Shown: piece after piece, positions 17,039-26,452 of the stretch
Layout of the letters: the number at the start of each line of letters is the position of its first letter
Position numbering within the stretch: the first letter of the stretch is position 1
Assembly: GCA_030527325.1 (NCBI GenBank)
Contig: JAUNBA010000008.1
Location: 3,272-67,271, forward strand
Source of the DNA: Slackia sp.
GTDB taxonomy: Bacteria; Actinomycetota; Coriobacteriia; Coriobacteriales; Eggerthellaceae
Length of the DNA stretch: 64,000 nt
Direction: 5' to 3'
Program-made: the position numbers and the translations under genes
Notes under the pieces: model-generated
Databases searched by the model: none
Seen by the model: only the letters and a program-made list of their open reading frames with translations
Told to the model about the DNA's origin: nothing

Positions 17039-18316
17039 TTACGATGCGCGCCGTTTCGGCGACGCAGCGAAAAAATCGCGATGTCGATACACGACGGCGC
17101 AACGATATGCGAACACAAGCAGCTCGGAAACGCTCGTGGCGATGCACAGCGCATGCACCGTGAGATTGCCGCTGACGACAAGAAGGGCAAGCAGCGAGAG
17201 CTGCGATGCGAGCCCTACCAGGTTGGACGCATTCGCCTGCTTCGAAAGCCCCATGGGAACCAGCACGGGAAAGCACATCACATACGACGGGAAAATAACC
17301 ACCATCGCAGGAATCAGGCAACGCACGATATCGCCCGCCTGCGCATATTGCGCGCCGAACAAAAACGCGCACACTTGGTCGGCGAAAACGAACAGCACGG
17401 CGGCGCCGACGATAATAACGGGCATCGCCACGCACAGCACCTTGCGCACGAGCACGAAATCCTTGCGCTTGACCATGTACGGATACAGGCTGTCCGCAAC
17501 AGGCGCCACGACCGATTTCGAGACGGAAAGGAATTTCTCGGAGGCGGAATAGAAACCGACGACCGCGCCGCCGCTGTAAAACATATTGAGCACGAACGGA
17601 TTGGCCACCGAATACACCGTCGATGCTATGCGGGACACGAAAAACGGAAACGTCAGCTTCGCCATCGCGCACACGTCGCGCATGCGCACCCGCGTGAAAC
17701 CGACGCCGAAATGCGCGCGATCGTAACGGAAGCACACCGCGACGGCAACCGCATTGCCCACGAGAAGGCAAAGCGGCATCACGAGGATATCGGCATCGGA
17801 CTTCATGAAGACGAAGATCATGGCCGTCGCAAAACACCTGATGGCAACCGTTCGCACCGTAATAATCTTCATCTGCTCCATACCGCGATACAGGTAATCG
17901 GGCAGCAATGCGCCCACCATGTACGCGGCGAAATACAGCACGTACAGCATCGCATGCGCGCGCATATACGACGAGCAGACGATCGCGATCAAAAGCACCG
18001 CGAAGCACACCGCCCCCATGGCCGCCTTGCCCAAAAACGCCTCCGTGTACAGGCGGGAAAGATACTTCGTATCGTTCGAGTGGGCCGCCACGCCGGGAGT
18101 CAGAGACTGCACCATGCCGAAATCGAGCACCAGCGAGAGCACCGTCATGACGGAGATGGCCACGCCGAGCACGCCGTACGTTTCAGGGCTGAGCACCCTT
18201 GTCTGATACGGGATGGTCACGATGCTCAGCAGCTGCGACGAAAACGTCAGAATATAAAGAAACGCCGTGTTCTTGGCGAGTTGTTTTTTCGAACCGTCAA
18301 CCACGATGCGCCGCAC
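17039..18316 (-). CDS. wzx: Wzx-type polysaccharide flippase
   Basis: A 425-aa integral membrane protein of the MATE/MOP oligosaccharide exporter fold with about 12 helices (LYILTFSSQLLSIVTIPYQTRVL at the start is typical of Wzx). It would flip the lipid-linked repeat unit across the membrane to the polymerase encoded at 20594. The start is taken as GTG at 18316, which overlaps the upstream gene by 20 nt; the ribosome site is weak (GAAAGCGA), so expression probably depends on coupling. The polar tail ends in KRR. Confidence 0.8.
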   Translation of the reverse strand: MRRIVVDGSKKQLAKNTAFLYILTFSSQLLSIVTIPYQTRVLSPETYGVLGVAISVMTVLSLVLDFGMVQSLTPGVAAHSNDTKYLSRLYTEAFLGKAAMGAVCFAVLLIAIVCSSYMRAHAMLYVLYFAAYMVGALLPDYLYRGMEQMKIITVRTVAIRCFATAMIFVFMKSDADILVMPLCLLVGNAVAVAVCFRYDRAHFGVGFTRVRMRDVCAMAKLTFPFFVSRIASTVYSVANPFVLNMFYSGGAVVGFYSASEKFLSVSKSVVAPVADSLYPYMVKRKDFVLVRKVLCVAMPVIIVGAAVLFVFADQVCAFLFGAQYAQAGDIVRCLIPAMVVIFPSYVMCFPVLVPMGLSKQANASNLVGLASQLSLLALLVVSGNLTVHALCIATSVSELLVFAYRCAVVYRHRDFFAASPKRRAS

Positions 18317-19511
18317 TCGCTTTCGCTTTCACGAGGGCGCCGCGCACCCTGTTGGGGACAAGCCGCTTGATCACGCGCTTGAGCGCGAAGGCAGCCCCGC
18401 ACGAACGAACCGTATAGCGCGCCTCCAGCGCGGCGCGGCCGGACCCTTGCAAATCGACGTAGAACGAATCACGCGCAGAAGGACGCTCGACCGGCGCCGA
18501 AAGCTGGTGATTCATCGCCGCCTCGCGCGCGATATCGACCTCGCAGAACTCGAACGACGGCGCGATTTCGCGCCACAACGCCGCCCCTTGGTCGGTATTG
18601 GGCATGATGAAGGACATCTGCTCCCACGGATAATAATCCTTGCGCAGCTCCGACGTGGCGCAATCGCCTATCGTGATATCGCCCAGGCGCCGAAGCGACG
18701 CGTACGGACACGTATAGCAGGACTCGCGGTAATCGAGTCCCTTCATAAAGGCATTGAAGAACAGATCCTGCTCGGGATTGCGCGCCGCCGCGCGCCGTCC
18801 TTTCACCTCGAGATAGAACCTGTTTTTGTCGGCGTAGCCTTTCGTGCGAAACGATGCCGATCGAAAATCGCCCTCGCACAGCGCCTGCACATGCTGCTCC
18901 CAAAAGCCGGGAGACGGCACGCCGTGGCATACCAGGTCGATCGTCAGCAGGTTCTCCGGCCGCCTGCCCAAAAACGCATACAGCCCCGCAACCTGGCACG
19001 GGCATCCCGAAAACACGACGAATCGGCCCTCTTCGAGCGCCGATGCCGCATCGGCATACACGCCCGCCGTGCCGCTTTGCACGTATTTCGATCCCTGCAA
19101 GCGGGATATCTCGGACGCATCGTCGATGCCGATATGTTTCACGGCTCCCGCATCATCGAACGCGGCGCCGTACACGCGCGCACGCTCCTTGTGCGCGAAC
19201 GCATGGCGGGCGAAGGCGGCAAAGGCGCCTCCCGAGGAGCTGCGCCGACGGTCGTCGGCGCGTGCATACCCCATGTATGCAACGGACCCCGTACGGCAGG
19301 AAGCGCCCGTATGCGCGTGGCAGCGGCGCAGGCAAAGGCCGCAGCCCGTGCATGCCTCCTCGCTCACGACGGGCACATCGAAGCCTTCACTATCGCGCTC
19401 GAACGAAATAGCGCCGAACGGACAGATCGAGGCGCATGCGCCGCAGCCCGAGCAGCGGCGCCCCACCTGTTCGATGGAATTATCAGCGCAACGCGTCTGC
19501 GATCCAGGCAT
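18297..19511 (-). CDS. 4Fe-4S / coenzyme F420 dehydrogenase beta-subunit-like protein
   Basis: A 404-aa protein with two N-terminal [4Fe-4S] motifs, CSGCGACASICP (about 20-31) and CTGCGLCLRRC (about 54-64), followed by the FrhB-like domain (SSSGGAFAAFA, FSGCPCQVAGL, DLVCHGVPSP, GDITIGDC). Such proteins often sit beside pyruvyl transferase-like genes in exopolysaccharide clusters, as here, where the two overlap by 29 nt. The reaction is unknown; a redox step on sugar or pyruvate groups is only a guess. The start ATG at 19511 has AAAGGGGG 8 nt upstream. Confidence 0.75.
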   Translation of the reverse strand: MPGSQTRCADNSIEQVGRRCSGCGACASICPFGAISFERDSEGFDVPVVSEEACTGCGLCLRRCHAHTGASCRTGSVAYMGYARADDRRRSSSGGAFAAFARHAFAHKERARVYGAAFDDAGAVKHIGIDDASEISRLQGSKYVQSGTAGVYADAASALEEGRFVVFSGCPCQVAGLYAFLGRRPENLLTIDLVCHGVPSPGFWEQHVQALCEGDFRSASFRTKGYADKNRFYLEVKGRRAAARNPEQDLFFNAFMKGLDYRESCYTCPYASLRRLGDITIGDCATSELRKDYYPWEQMSFIMPNTDQGAALWREIAPSFEFCEVDIAREAAMNHQLSAPVERPSARDSFYVDLQGSGRAALEARYTVRSCGAAFALKRVIKRLVPNRVRGALVKAKASAAHRG

Positions 19512-20607
19512 TGCACTTCCCCCTTTCCTCTGCAAGCGCGGCGTTCGCCGCCGAGAAATCGGCCTGCGCGAAGCGCGCAAGATCGCACGCGCCGTCCAGC
19601 AGGCGCTCGTCCATGCCGATCAGAGCAAGCAGGTCGGCGATGCGCGCGCTGTTGCCGAACACCGGAGGAAACGCGACGAACGGCGTGTTCATATTGACCG
19701 AAAAGGCCGTGCCGTGGAACGAGTCGGTTATGACGAATTGCGCGTGATCGACAAGCCAGACGAACTCCTCCGGCGTCATGCCCAAAAGTAACCGGTCGAA
19801 CACAGAATCCTTATGCGTGTTATTGGAGATGCGCCACAACGGCAACCCCGCATCATCGGCGAACGCGCGCCATGCCTGCTCCTCTTGGGCGGAACGTTTG
19901 GCAAGATTGAATACGAGGATATAGCGCTCATCACCCGAAAAGCCCTCGGGCTTGCGGGCGAAAGCCCGCCAGTAGGCGGTATCGAGCAGCAGCGTAGGAT
20001 CGAGACAGCGAAACGCCTGGGATCCCGTTGCCGCCTCTATTTCCCGCTGCGCATGCGCCTCGCGCACGCTCACGCGATCGTACGTGCCGAGATACGTTTT
20101 GACCTGCGCGGATTCTTCGGGCGTATACGAATAGCTGCCGAGGCTCGATGCGACGGAAACACGCTTGCGGCACGACCCGAATTGCAGGAAGAACACGGGG
20201 TCGAGCCCGCCTGTGATCTGGGGATTCCAAATCTGGTCGCTTCCAGACATCAGAATGTCGGCCTTGATTTCGCCGAGCTGCGACACGTCCGTATAAAGCG
20301 CATCGGTCACCGCGATGCGCTCTTCAAAACCCCCGAAGGCCTTCTTATGCAACGCGGTTCGCCTGAAGACGATGTCTTTGACGGCCGTCGTCGCCGCCTG
20401 CTTCAAAGACCCTTCCTTCAGCAGGTCGAACGTATTTTTATGTTTGGCATACGGACTGATGTAGTTCAAAATCTCGAACCGTTTGCCGAGCGCGGCCATC
20501 GCCTCGAGCGTCGCGTATGCCTGCAAACACGCGCCATAGCTCCAGGCGGAATGAAACGTGACCAAATAGTTAGGGAGAGCCCCTTCGTTATTCTCAACGG
20601 CGACCAT
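19483..20607 (-). CDS. polysaccharide pyruvyl transferase family protein
   Basis: A 374-aa protein of the CsaB/WcaK-like family that attaches pyruvate ketals from phosphoenolpyruvate to surface sugars. Family blocks are SYGACLQAYAT, SGSDQIWNP near 125, FVITDSFHGTAFSV near 295 and the C-terminal RIADLLALIG. It overlaps the polymerase gene upstream by 14 nt and the Fe-S gene downstream by 29 nt, so the three are translationally linked. The start ATG at 20607 has AAAGGGGGG 3-4 nt upstream. Confidence 0.8.
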   Translation of the reverse strand: MVAVENNEGALPNYLVTFHSAWSYGACLQAYATLEAMAALGKRFEILNYISPYAKHKNTFDLLKEGSLKQAATTAVKDIVFRRTALHKKAFGGFEERIAVTDALYTDVSQLGEIKADILMSGSDQIWNPQITGGLDPVFFLQFGSCRKRVSVASSLGSYSYTPEESAQVKTYLGTYDRVSVREAHAQREIEAATGSQAFRCLDPTLLLDTAYWRAFARKPEGFSGDERYILVFNLAKRSAQEEQAWRAFADDAGLPLWRISNNTHKDSVFDRLLLGMTPEEFVWLVDHAQFVITDSFHGTAFSVNMNTPFVAFPPVFGNSARIADLLALIGMDERLLDGACDLARFAQADFSAANAALAEERGKCNAWIADALR

Positions 20608-21874
20608 GCGCCCCCCTTTCGTAGGAATAATTCCTCTCGACGGCGTACAAAGCGAAGAACACCGCGCTGTACACCAGATGCTGGTAAGGGTAGAACCCGT
20701 TCAAAAGAGCAGGACCGAGCACGTACACGGCAAGCGCTGCGACGAGCAAACCCGAAGCACTGCGCGCGACGCCCTTGAAAAAAGACGCCATCGAGGCGAT
20801 GTACACGACGATTCCCGCCAACCCCGCGCTGCACAGCAGCATGACGAAATCGTCATGCGACCAGATATACAGATCGAGCGCCTGACTATTCGAGGCGTAC
20901 ACCTGCGAAAACGACCCGCCGAACGCCATGCGCACGGGATCGAATTGCGCGAACAGGCCGATATCGTGCGCCCAGATCTCATTGCGTCCGTTCGTGAACG
21001 CCGACAAAAGCGAGTCGGCGAATTCGTTGTTGAACGCGAATTCGAACTTCTCGAGCATGCCGGAACCGAGCAGCAACAAGACGAATGCTCCCGTCATGGC
21101 GACGTAGAGCACCACGCGCAACCATTTCCAGGAAGCGACATCGCGCACGAAGCACAGCAGCACGACGACGAGCGGAATAAGATACGTACGCGCGCCGGTG
21201 GCCAAGATGGCCAAGGTGGCCGCAAGCACCACGAATGCCGTCAACAGGCCATGCGCGCGCACCTGCCCGTACAGCAGCGCCGCCGTCAAAAGCAAGCAGC
21301 ACGAGGACGCCAACGCGTGCTCGTTGCTCGCCAAACCCCTGAAATACCGCTCGCCGCCCCACGACGTCTCATAGCCCGTGCCCGTCACGAGCAGGCCCAA
21401 AAGCAGCAGTGCGCAGGCGAAAGCGACGCCGCCGAGCAACGTCGCATGCCTATCGAAGCACGAAAGCATGGCATCTCTGTTGCGCGCATCGGATGCGTAC
21501 AGCAACACCAAAACCGTCGTGACCAGATAAACGAAATCAGACATATCCTGTCCGATGCTTGCGCCGCACGCGAGGCACATCAACGCGACGCCGCCGAGGG
21601 CAAGCGCGCCCAAAACGCGCAGATGCGTCAGCGCGCTCGAGGCGAACCAGTACAGCAGCACGACGGCGATGCCGAATCCTATCGCTTTATTGAGCGGCAA
21701 GGACCCGTACAGCGACTGCGTAAGCGAAGACAGCATGAAAAGAGAAAACAGGGCGAGCAGCGCGCTTGCCACGCCGTCGCGAGCGCCGTCTTTCCCGACC
21801 GCATCGTCTTGACGCGGCGGCATCGCGCCATCGCGTTCGCCGCGCACCTTACGGCACGATGAGCACGCGCTCAT
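20594..21874 (-). CDS. O-antigen/capsule polymerase-like membrane protein
   Basis: A 426-aa protein with 10-12 hydrophobic helices and one large extracytoplasmic loop (about residues 280-340, with NGRNEIWAHDIGLF and WSHDDFVMLL), the plan of Wzy and O-antigen ligases. The H-D motif in that loop is typical of the family. It would polymerise repeat units delivered by the flippase. The start ATG at 21874 is favoured over ATG 21823 because GGGAGGG lies 5 nt upstream; it then overlaps the GT4 gene by 26 nt. Wzy sequences diverge strongly, so the call rests on topology and context. Confidence 0.72.
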   Translation of the reverse strand: MSACSSCRKVRGERDGAMPPRQDDAVGKDGARDGVASALLALFSLFMLSSLTQSLYGSLPLNKAIGFGIAVVLLYWFASSALTHLRVLGALALGGVALMCLACGASIGQDMSDFVYLVTTVLVLLYASDARNRDAMLSCFDRHATLLGGVAFACALLLLGLLVTGTGYETSWGGERYFRGLASNEHALASSCCLLLTAALLYGQVRAHGLLTAFVVLAATLAILATGARTYLIPLVVVLLCFVRDVASWKWLRVVLYVAMTGAFVLLLLGSGMLEKFEFAFNNEFADSLLSAFTNGRNEIWAHDIGLFAQFDPVRMAFGGSFSQVYASNSQALDLYIWSHDDFVMLLCSAGLAGIVVYIASMASFFKGVARSASGLLVAALAVYVLGPALLNGFYPYQHLVYSAVFFALYAVERNYSYERGAHGRR

Positions 21875-22922
21875 ACAGCCCTCCCAGCTTCTTCATGTAC
21901 GCATCCATGGAGTACATCGCCTTCGTTTTTTCAAAAACCGCCCGGCTCATCTTGCTGCGCAACGCATCGTCGGACAGCATGCGCCGTATGCGATCGCCCA
22001 ATGCGGAAACGTCGCCCACACGTACCACGAAGCCGTCTTCGTCCGACGCCACCACCTCGGCCATCGACCCGGCGTCCGTCACCACGGACGGAATGCCGTG
22101 AGCCGACGCCTCGAGCAAGGCGAAGGGAAGCGCCTCTTTATGCGAAGGCAGCACATGGAGGCCATAGTGCGCGAAAAACCCATCGTCGGGAGAAACGACT
22201 CCCCGATAGTTCACGATATCGGCAAGGCCTCGCTCGCGTATGCAATCCTGGATAGAAAGGAAATCGCGACCGCACAGATCGACCGAAGCGTCGGCAGGAA
22301 GATCCTCCTTGACCGCCGCAAGCGCATCCAGCAAATCGAGCACGCCTTTATCCTGCGAAACATTGCCGAGGAAGAGCGCCTTGTGCGACCGAGCGTCGAA
22401 GGGATTCGACGCAGGACACGAAACGGCATTGGGAAGCACGAAAAACGAATCCCGCCCATGGCCGAACGAAGCCGCGAAATCCCGCATATACGAGCCCAAG
22501 GCCACCACGGCATCGCACGCGCGCATCACATCTTCGATCGCCGTTTTCATGGAAGACGAGGACGCCTCGTAGATCTTCGCCAAATCACAATGCACGTGGA
22601 CCAGCGTCTTGACGCCGCGTTTCTTCGCCATGTTCACGACGACGCGCGCACGCATGACGCTTGCGTTGTCGGCCATGTGGATATGCACGATATGGGCCGC
22701 AGGATCGATCGCATTCAAGCGACGACGCAGCGAGCAAAGCGCACGCGCGAACACCGCAGCCTTGCCGAAAGCCGATGACTGGTTCGACGAGACGATATAG
22801 GCGAAATCGTCCGCTGCGTCCCGGGAGAAACGATCGCAAAGACAGCGCGCGAGCGTGGCTATGCCGCCAAGGCAGGCGGGATCGACTCCGACCATCGTGA
22901 TGGATGCCGGCGCATCGGTCAT
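21849..22922 (-). CDS. glycosyltransferase family 4
   Basis: A 357-aa GT-B glycosyltransferase that adds a sugar to the lipid-linked repeat unit at the inner face of the membrane. GGIATLARCL in the acceptor domain, the FVLPNAVSC turn, FLGNVSQDKGVLDLLDAL and the sugar-nucleotide EX7E-type block HKEALPFALLEASAHGIPSVVTDAGSMAEVV are visible. The start is ATG at 22922, overlapping the acetyltransferase stop by 4 nt, with AAGGAGG 7 nt upstream. The donor sugar cannot be read. Confidence 0.85.
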   Translation of the reverse strand: MTDAPASITMVGVDPACLGGIATLARCLCDRFSRDAADDFAYIVSSNQSSAFGKAAVFARALCSLRRRLNAIDPAAHIVHIHMADNASVMRARVVVNMAKKRGVKTLVHVHCDLAKIYEASSSSMKTAIEDVMRACDAVVALGSYMRDFAASFGHGRDSFFVLPNAVSCPASNPFDARSHKALFLGNVSQDKGVLDLLDALAAVKEDLPADASVDLCGRDFLSIQDCIRERGLADIVNYRGVVSPDDGFFAHYGLHVLPSHKEALPFALLEASAHGIPSVVTDAGSMAEVVASDEDGFVVRVGDVSALGDRIRRMLSDDALRSKMSRAVFEKTKAMYSMDAYMKKLGGLYERVLIVP

Positions 22923-23452
22923 CGGCGATCCTCCTTGAAACGTTCGGCGATCCTTTTCGCAGGAACGCCCCCGTAAATGCCGTACGGCTCGGTGTCCTTG
23001 ACCACCAACGCGTCGGCGGCGATGACGCAACCCTGCGCAATATGCACGCCCTTCAAGACCGTGCAACCGCCCCCGAGCCACACATCCGACCCGATGACGA
23101 TATCCTGATCGTCTTCGGGCCGCTTCTCATCGTCGGTCACCGACTTCATAGGACGGCCCTTGATGTCCGTGCGGTGGTCGCCGCTGACCAAGGTCACATT
23201 GGGACCGAACATGACGTCGTCGCCGATAACGACTTTCGCACGCGTCGTCATGATGAGGTTGCCCGATCCGAATGAAACGTTATTTCCGATATGGATGTTT
23301 TCGATTCCCCTGAAATCGCAGTTTTTCGCAAGGGCGAAATCGCGCCCGCACGAACCGAAGCATCGCTTCACGATAGGCGTGACGATGAACTTGCGAACCA
23401 AAGAACGCGGCGCCATGCAGGCCCTGCGGACGAAACGCGCACAAGATCCCAT
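22919..23452 (-). CDS. hexapeptide-repeat O-acetyltransferase
   Basis: A 177-aa left-handed beta-helix acyltransferase (WcaF/maltose acetyltransferase type) that would O-acetylate a capsule sugar. Hexapeptide turns (IHIGNNVSFGSG, VVIGDDVMFGPNVTLVSGDH, IVIGSDVWLGGGCTVLKGV) and the closing VVKDTEPYGIYGGVPAKRI are typical; His of SGDH is the likely catalytic base. The start ATG at 23452 overlaps the capF stop in TAATG with GAGGAGG upstream. Confidence 0.85.
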   Translation of the reverse strand: MGSCARFVRRACMAPRSLVRKFIVTPIVKRCFGSCGRDFALAKNCDFRGIENIHIGNNVSFGSGNLIMTTRAKVVIGDDVMFGPNVTLVSGDHRTDIKGRPMKSVTDDEKRPEDDQDIVIGSDVWLGGGCTVLKGVHIAQGCVIAADALVVKDTEPYGIYGGVPAKRIAERFKEDRR

Positions 23453-24642
23453 TAGACCTCCTCGTAGAACGTATCGGGATTATCGGCATCGAAGCATTCG
23501 TTGCACCACATCAGCGTGACCATATCCTTCGTGTCGGACAGATTGGCGATGCTGTGCGTGTAGCCGGGAAGCATTTCCACCACTTCGAGCTTTTCGCCCG
23601 AAACGCGATATTCGACCGCCGGGTATTCCCTGCCCTGCTCGTCCTTTCCGATTTTACGCAATCGGATAAGGCCTTCGCCCGAAACGACGCAGAATTTCTC
23701 CCACTTCGTATGGTGCCAATGCTGCCCCTTCACGACACCGGGCTTCGACACGTTGATGGAGACCTGCCCCCGGTCGACGCTGCGCACCACCTCGGTGAAA
23801 CTGCCGCGGGCATCGACGTTCATCTTGAGGCCGTACGCGCAATCCGCGGGATCGAGATACGAAAGGTACGTCGAATACAGCTTCTTGGAAAACGACCCGT
23901 TCGTCACATCGGGAACGTCCAACGACGCGCGCGCGGCCTTGAAGCCGCGCAGCAAGGCAACGATTTCGCCGAGCGTCTTTCTATCGGTCGGGCCGGCATG
24001 GCACAGCCCGTCCTCATCGCGATCGACGATACCGACGAGGTTGCCCATAAGGGCGGAAACGACGTCGTCGATATACAGCAGCTCAAGCTCGGTCGATTCG
24101 TCGTTCACCGTAATGGGCAGATCATGCGCGATATTGTGGCAAAACGTGGCGACTGCGGAATTGTAATTCGGCCTACACCATTTTCCGTACAGGTTGGGAA
24201 AGCGGTATATGAGCACATCGGCCCCCGTGCGACGGGCGTAATCCCTGAAGACCCCCTCGCCCGCAAGCTTGCTCTTGCCGTATTCCGATCCGGCATATCG
24301 GCCTTCAAGACTCGCCTGCGCCGAAGAAGCAAGCATCACGGGCGCCGTGTTGCCGTGCTTTTCCAGCAAAGACAGCAGCGTCGAGGCGAAATCGCGATTG
24401 CCCTCCATGAATTCGGAAGCGTCCTTGGGCCTGTTGACGCCTGCAAGATTGAACACGAAATCGGCCTCGGCGCAATACGAATCCAGCGTATCGGGGTCGG
24501 AATCGCGGTCATACTCGAAGATCTCGAGCGGATGCAGCGGCTCATAGAGGGACCTGCGGTCCTTGCCGTCGCGCACGGCCTCGAGCGCGGCGACGAGGTT
24601 TTTGCCCACGAACCCCCGAGCCCCGGTGACCAAGACCTTCAT
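23452..24642 (-). CDS. capF: CapF/WbjC: UDP-sugar C3-epimerase/C4-reductase
   Basis: A 396-aa two-domain enzyme. Residues 1-245 are a short-chain reductase (TGARGFVGKNL at 6-16, SSAQASLEG and a YGKSK catalytic pair near 120-125) and residues about 265-396 a cupin (GVVKGQHWHHTKWEKF, PGYTHSIANL metal ligands). In CapF the cupin epimerises C3 and the reductase reduces C4 of the 4-keto sugar made by CapE. The order capE-capF with TAATG overlaps supports the call. The product feeds CapG for UDP-L-FucNAc. Confidence 0.9.
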   Translation of the reverse strand: MKVLVTGARGFVGKNLVAALEAVRDGKDRRSLYEPLHPLEIFEYDRDSDPDTLDSYCAEADFVFNLAGVNRPKDASEFMEGNRDFASTLLSLLEKHGNTAPVMLASSAQASLEGRYAGSEYGKSKLAGEGVFRDYARRTGADVLIYRFPNLYGKWCRPNYNSAVATFCHNIAHDLPITVNDESTELELLYIDDVVSALMGNLVGIVDRDEDGLCHAGPTDRKTLGEIVALLRGFKAARASLDVPDVTNGSFSKKLYSTYLSYLDPADCAYGLKMNVDARGSFTEVVRSVDRGQVSINVSKPGVVKGQHWHHTKWEKFCVVSGEGLIRLRKIGKDEQGREYPAVEYRVSGEKLEVVEMLPGYTHSIANLSDTKDMVTLMWCNECFDADNPDTFYEEV

Positions 24643-25679
24643 TACAGCTCACCCGCCAAGGCCTTCTGGACGTATTCGGCCGTCATGATTTTTTTCACCG
24701 TGCCCTCGACGTCGAGACGCTCGGTGTTGTGCGAGGTATACGGCTCATCGGCCTGCGTGCGCGCCTCGCCGTCGACGACGAACTTGTCATAATTCAAGTC
24801 GCGCGAATCGCACGCGACCCTGAAATAATCGCCCATATCCTCGGCGCGCAGGCGCTCTTCGCGCGTCATCAAAGTCTCATACAGCTTTTCGCCATGGCGC
24901 GTGCCGATGACCTTCGTTCCCGTCTTGCCGAAAAGCTCCTGCACGGCCTCGGCAAGATCGCCGATCGTGGATGCGGGGGCCTTCTGAATGAACAGATCGC
25001 CGGGGTTGGCGTGCTCGAAAGCGAACTTCACCAAATCGACCGCCTCGTCGAGGTTCATCAAGAAACGCGTCATGGAGGGATCGGTCACGGTGACGGGGTT
25101 GCCCGCGCGAATCTGGTCGATGAACAGGGGAATCACGCTGCCGCGCGAGCACATCACATTGCCGTAGCGCGTGCAGCAAATAGTCGTGCGGCCTGCGCCG
25201 TTGCGCGCGTTGGCGTAAATGATGGATTCCATCATGGCCTTGGACTTGCCCATCGCATTGATAGGATACGCGGCCTTGTCGGTAGAAAGGCACACCACGC
25301 GGTCGACGCCTTCCGCAATGGCCGCATGCAACACGTTATCGGTTCCGATGACATTCGTGCGCACCGCTTCCATCGGGAAAAACTCGCACGAAGGAACCTG
25401 TTTGAGCGCCGCCGCATGGAAAATGTAGTCGACCCCGTGCATGGCGTCCTGGACGGACTGCAGATTGCGCACGTCGCCGATATAAAAGCGCACCTTCGAT
25501 GCCACGTCGGGGTATTTCACCTGCAGGGTATGACGCATGTCGTCCTGCTTTTTCTCGTCACGCGAGAAAATGCGGATCTCCCCGATATCGGTGCGCAGAA
25601 AATGCTTCAAAACCGTATTGCCGAACGAGCCCGTGCCGCCCGTGATCATGAGCGTTTTGCCGTTGAATGCCGTTGCCAT
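24642..25679 (-). CDS. capE: CapE/WbjB: UDP-GlcNAc 4,6-dehydratase/5-epimerase
   Basis: A 345-aa SDR of the FlaA1/CapE group that starts UDP-L-FucNAc synthesis from UDP-GlcNAc. TGGTGSFGNTVL at 14-25 binds NAD; STDKAAYPINAMGKSK shows the Met-x-x-x-Lys version of the catalytic motif normal for this group; CTRYGNVMCSRGSVIPLF is a family block. The start ATG at 25679 has AAGGAAGG 6 nt upstream. It overlaps capF by 1 nt. PseB-like activity is an alternative, but the adjacent capF and capG decide. Confidence 0.9.
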   Translation of the reverse strand: MATAFNGKTLMITGGTGSFGNTVLKHFLRTDIGEIRIFSRDEKKQDDMRHTLQVKYPDVASKVRFYIGDVRNLQSVQDAMHGVDYIFHAAALKQVPSCEFFPMEAVRTNVIGTDNVLHAAIAEGVDRVVCLSTDKAAYPINAMGKSKAMMESIIYANARNGAGRTTICCTRYGNVMCSRGSVIPLFIDQIRAGNPVTVTDPSMTRFLMNLDEAVDLVKFAFEHANPGDLFIQKAPASTIGDLAEAVQELFGKTGTKVIGTRHGEKLYETLMTREERLRAEDMGDYFRVACDSRDLNYDKFVVDGEARTQADEPYTSHNTERLDVEGTVKKIMTAEYVQKALAGEL

Positions 25680-25680
25680 G

Positions 25681-26448
25681 CTATGCCTTCCTTGCCTTCT
25701 TCGTTATAAGGTATCCGATGAACTTCGTATTCGTCACAACGTAGCGCTTGAACAGCCTGCGCGGCTCTTGAAGGAGCCGATACAGCCATTCAAGGCTCAG
25801 ATTCTGCATCCACGCCGGAGCCTCGGGGGTGATGCCCGCCAGAATATTGAACGCGCCGCCGACGCCTATCATGCACGAACGCGTAAGGCCCTTCATGTCG
25901 AAGCAGAGATTTTCCTGACGCGGGGCGCCCAAGCCGACCCAGACGAAATCGGCGCGGGCCGCGTCGATGCGCGCACCGAGGTCGCGCTTCTCGACGTCAT
26001 CAAGCGGGCGGAAAACCGACGGCTCGTATCCCACGATCAGCAGATCGGGGTACTGCGCCTTCAAAGCATCGATAAGCGCCTGAAGATTCTCTTCGGTATT
26101 GCCGTAGAAATAATGGCGCGCACCCGCCAAACGGGCATCGGAGAACACCGCCCGCATCAGATCGGGCCCCGTCACTCGATCCATGGACGGAACCTGCTTT
26201 TTTCCCACCACCGAAAGCGGCTTGCCATCGGGAACAGATAGGACCGACGATGCCTGCACTTCCCAATACGACGGGTCATCATGGGCCATCACCGTCGTAT
26301 GGGCGTTCGACACGCATACGTACCCGCCGCGAAACGCATCGAATTCGTCAGCCAGCAAATCAAGGCACTCGCCCATATTCACCGCACTGATAGGAACGCC
26401 TATGACGTCGACACGGCGGAAACGGCGGTCCGCTTGCACATTATCCAT
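25681..26448 (-). CDS. WecG/TagA/CpsF family glycosyltransferase (GT26)
   Basis: A 255-aa N-acetylmannosaminyltransferase-like enzyme that adds the second sugar onto the undecaprenyl-linked primer. Family marks are SNAHTTVMAH, PDGKPLSVVGK, RVTGPDLM near 90, FYGNTEENLQ and GLGAPRQENL near 170. It ends 1 nt before the capE start and begins 4 nt after the sugar transferase gene, so all are one transcript. The start ATG at 26448 has AAGGGAG upstream. Confidence 0.88.
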   Translation of the reverse strand: MDNVQADRRFRRVDVIGVPISAVNMGECLDLLADEFDAFRGGYVCVSNAHTTVMAHDDPSYWEVQASSVLSVPDGKPLSVVGKKQVPSMDRVTGPDLMRAVFSDARLAGARHYFYGNTEENLQALIDALKAQYPDLLIVGYEPSVFRPLDDVEKRDLGARIDAARADFVWVGLGAPRQENLCFDMKGLTRSCMIGVGGAFNILAGITPEAPAWMQNLSLEWLYRLLQEPRRLFKRYVVTNTKFIGYLITKKARKA

Positions 26449-26452
26449 TTCG

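Noticed and set aside
15848..18370. 840-codon plus-strand frame opposite the epimerase and flippase genes
   Set aside because: Arg/His-rich antisense shadow; the minus strand encodes two recognised proteins here.
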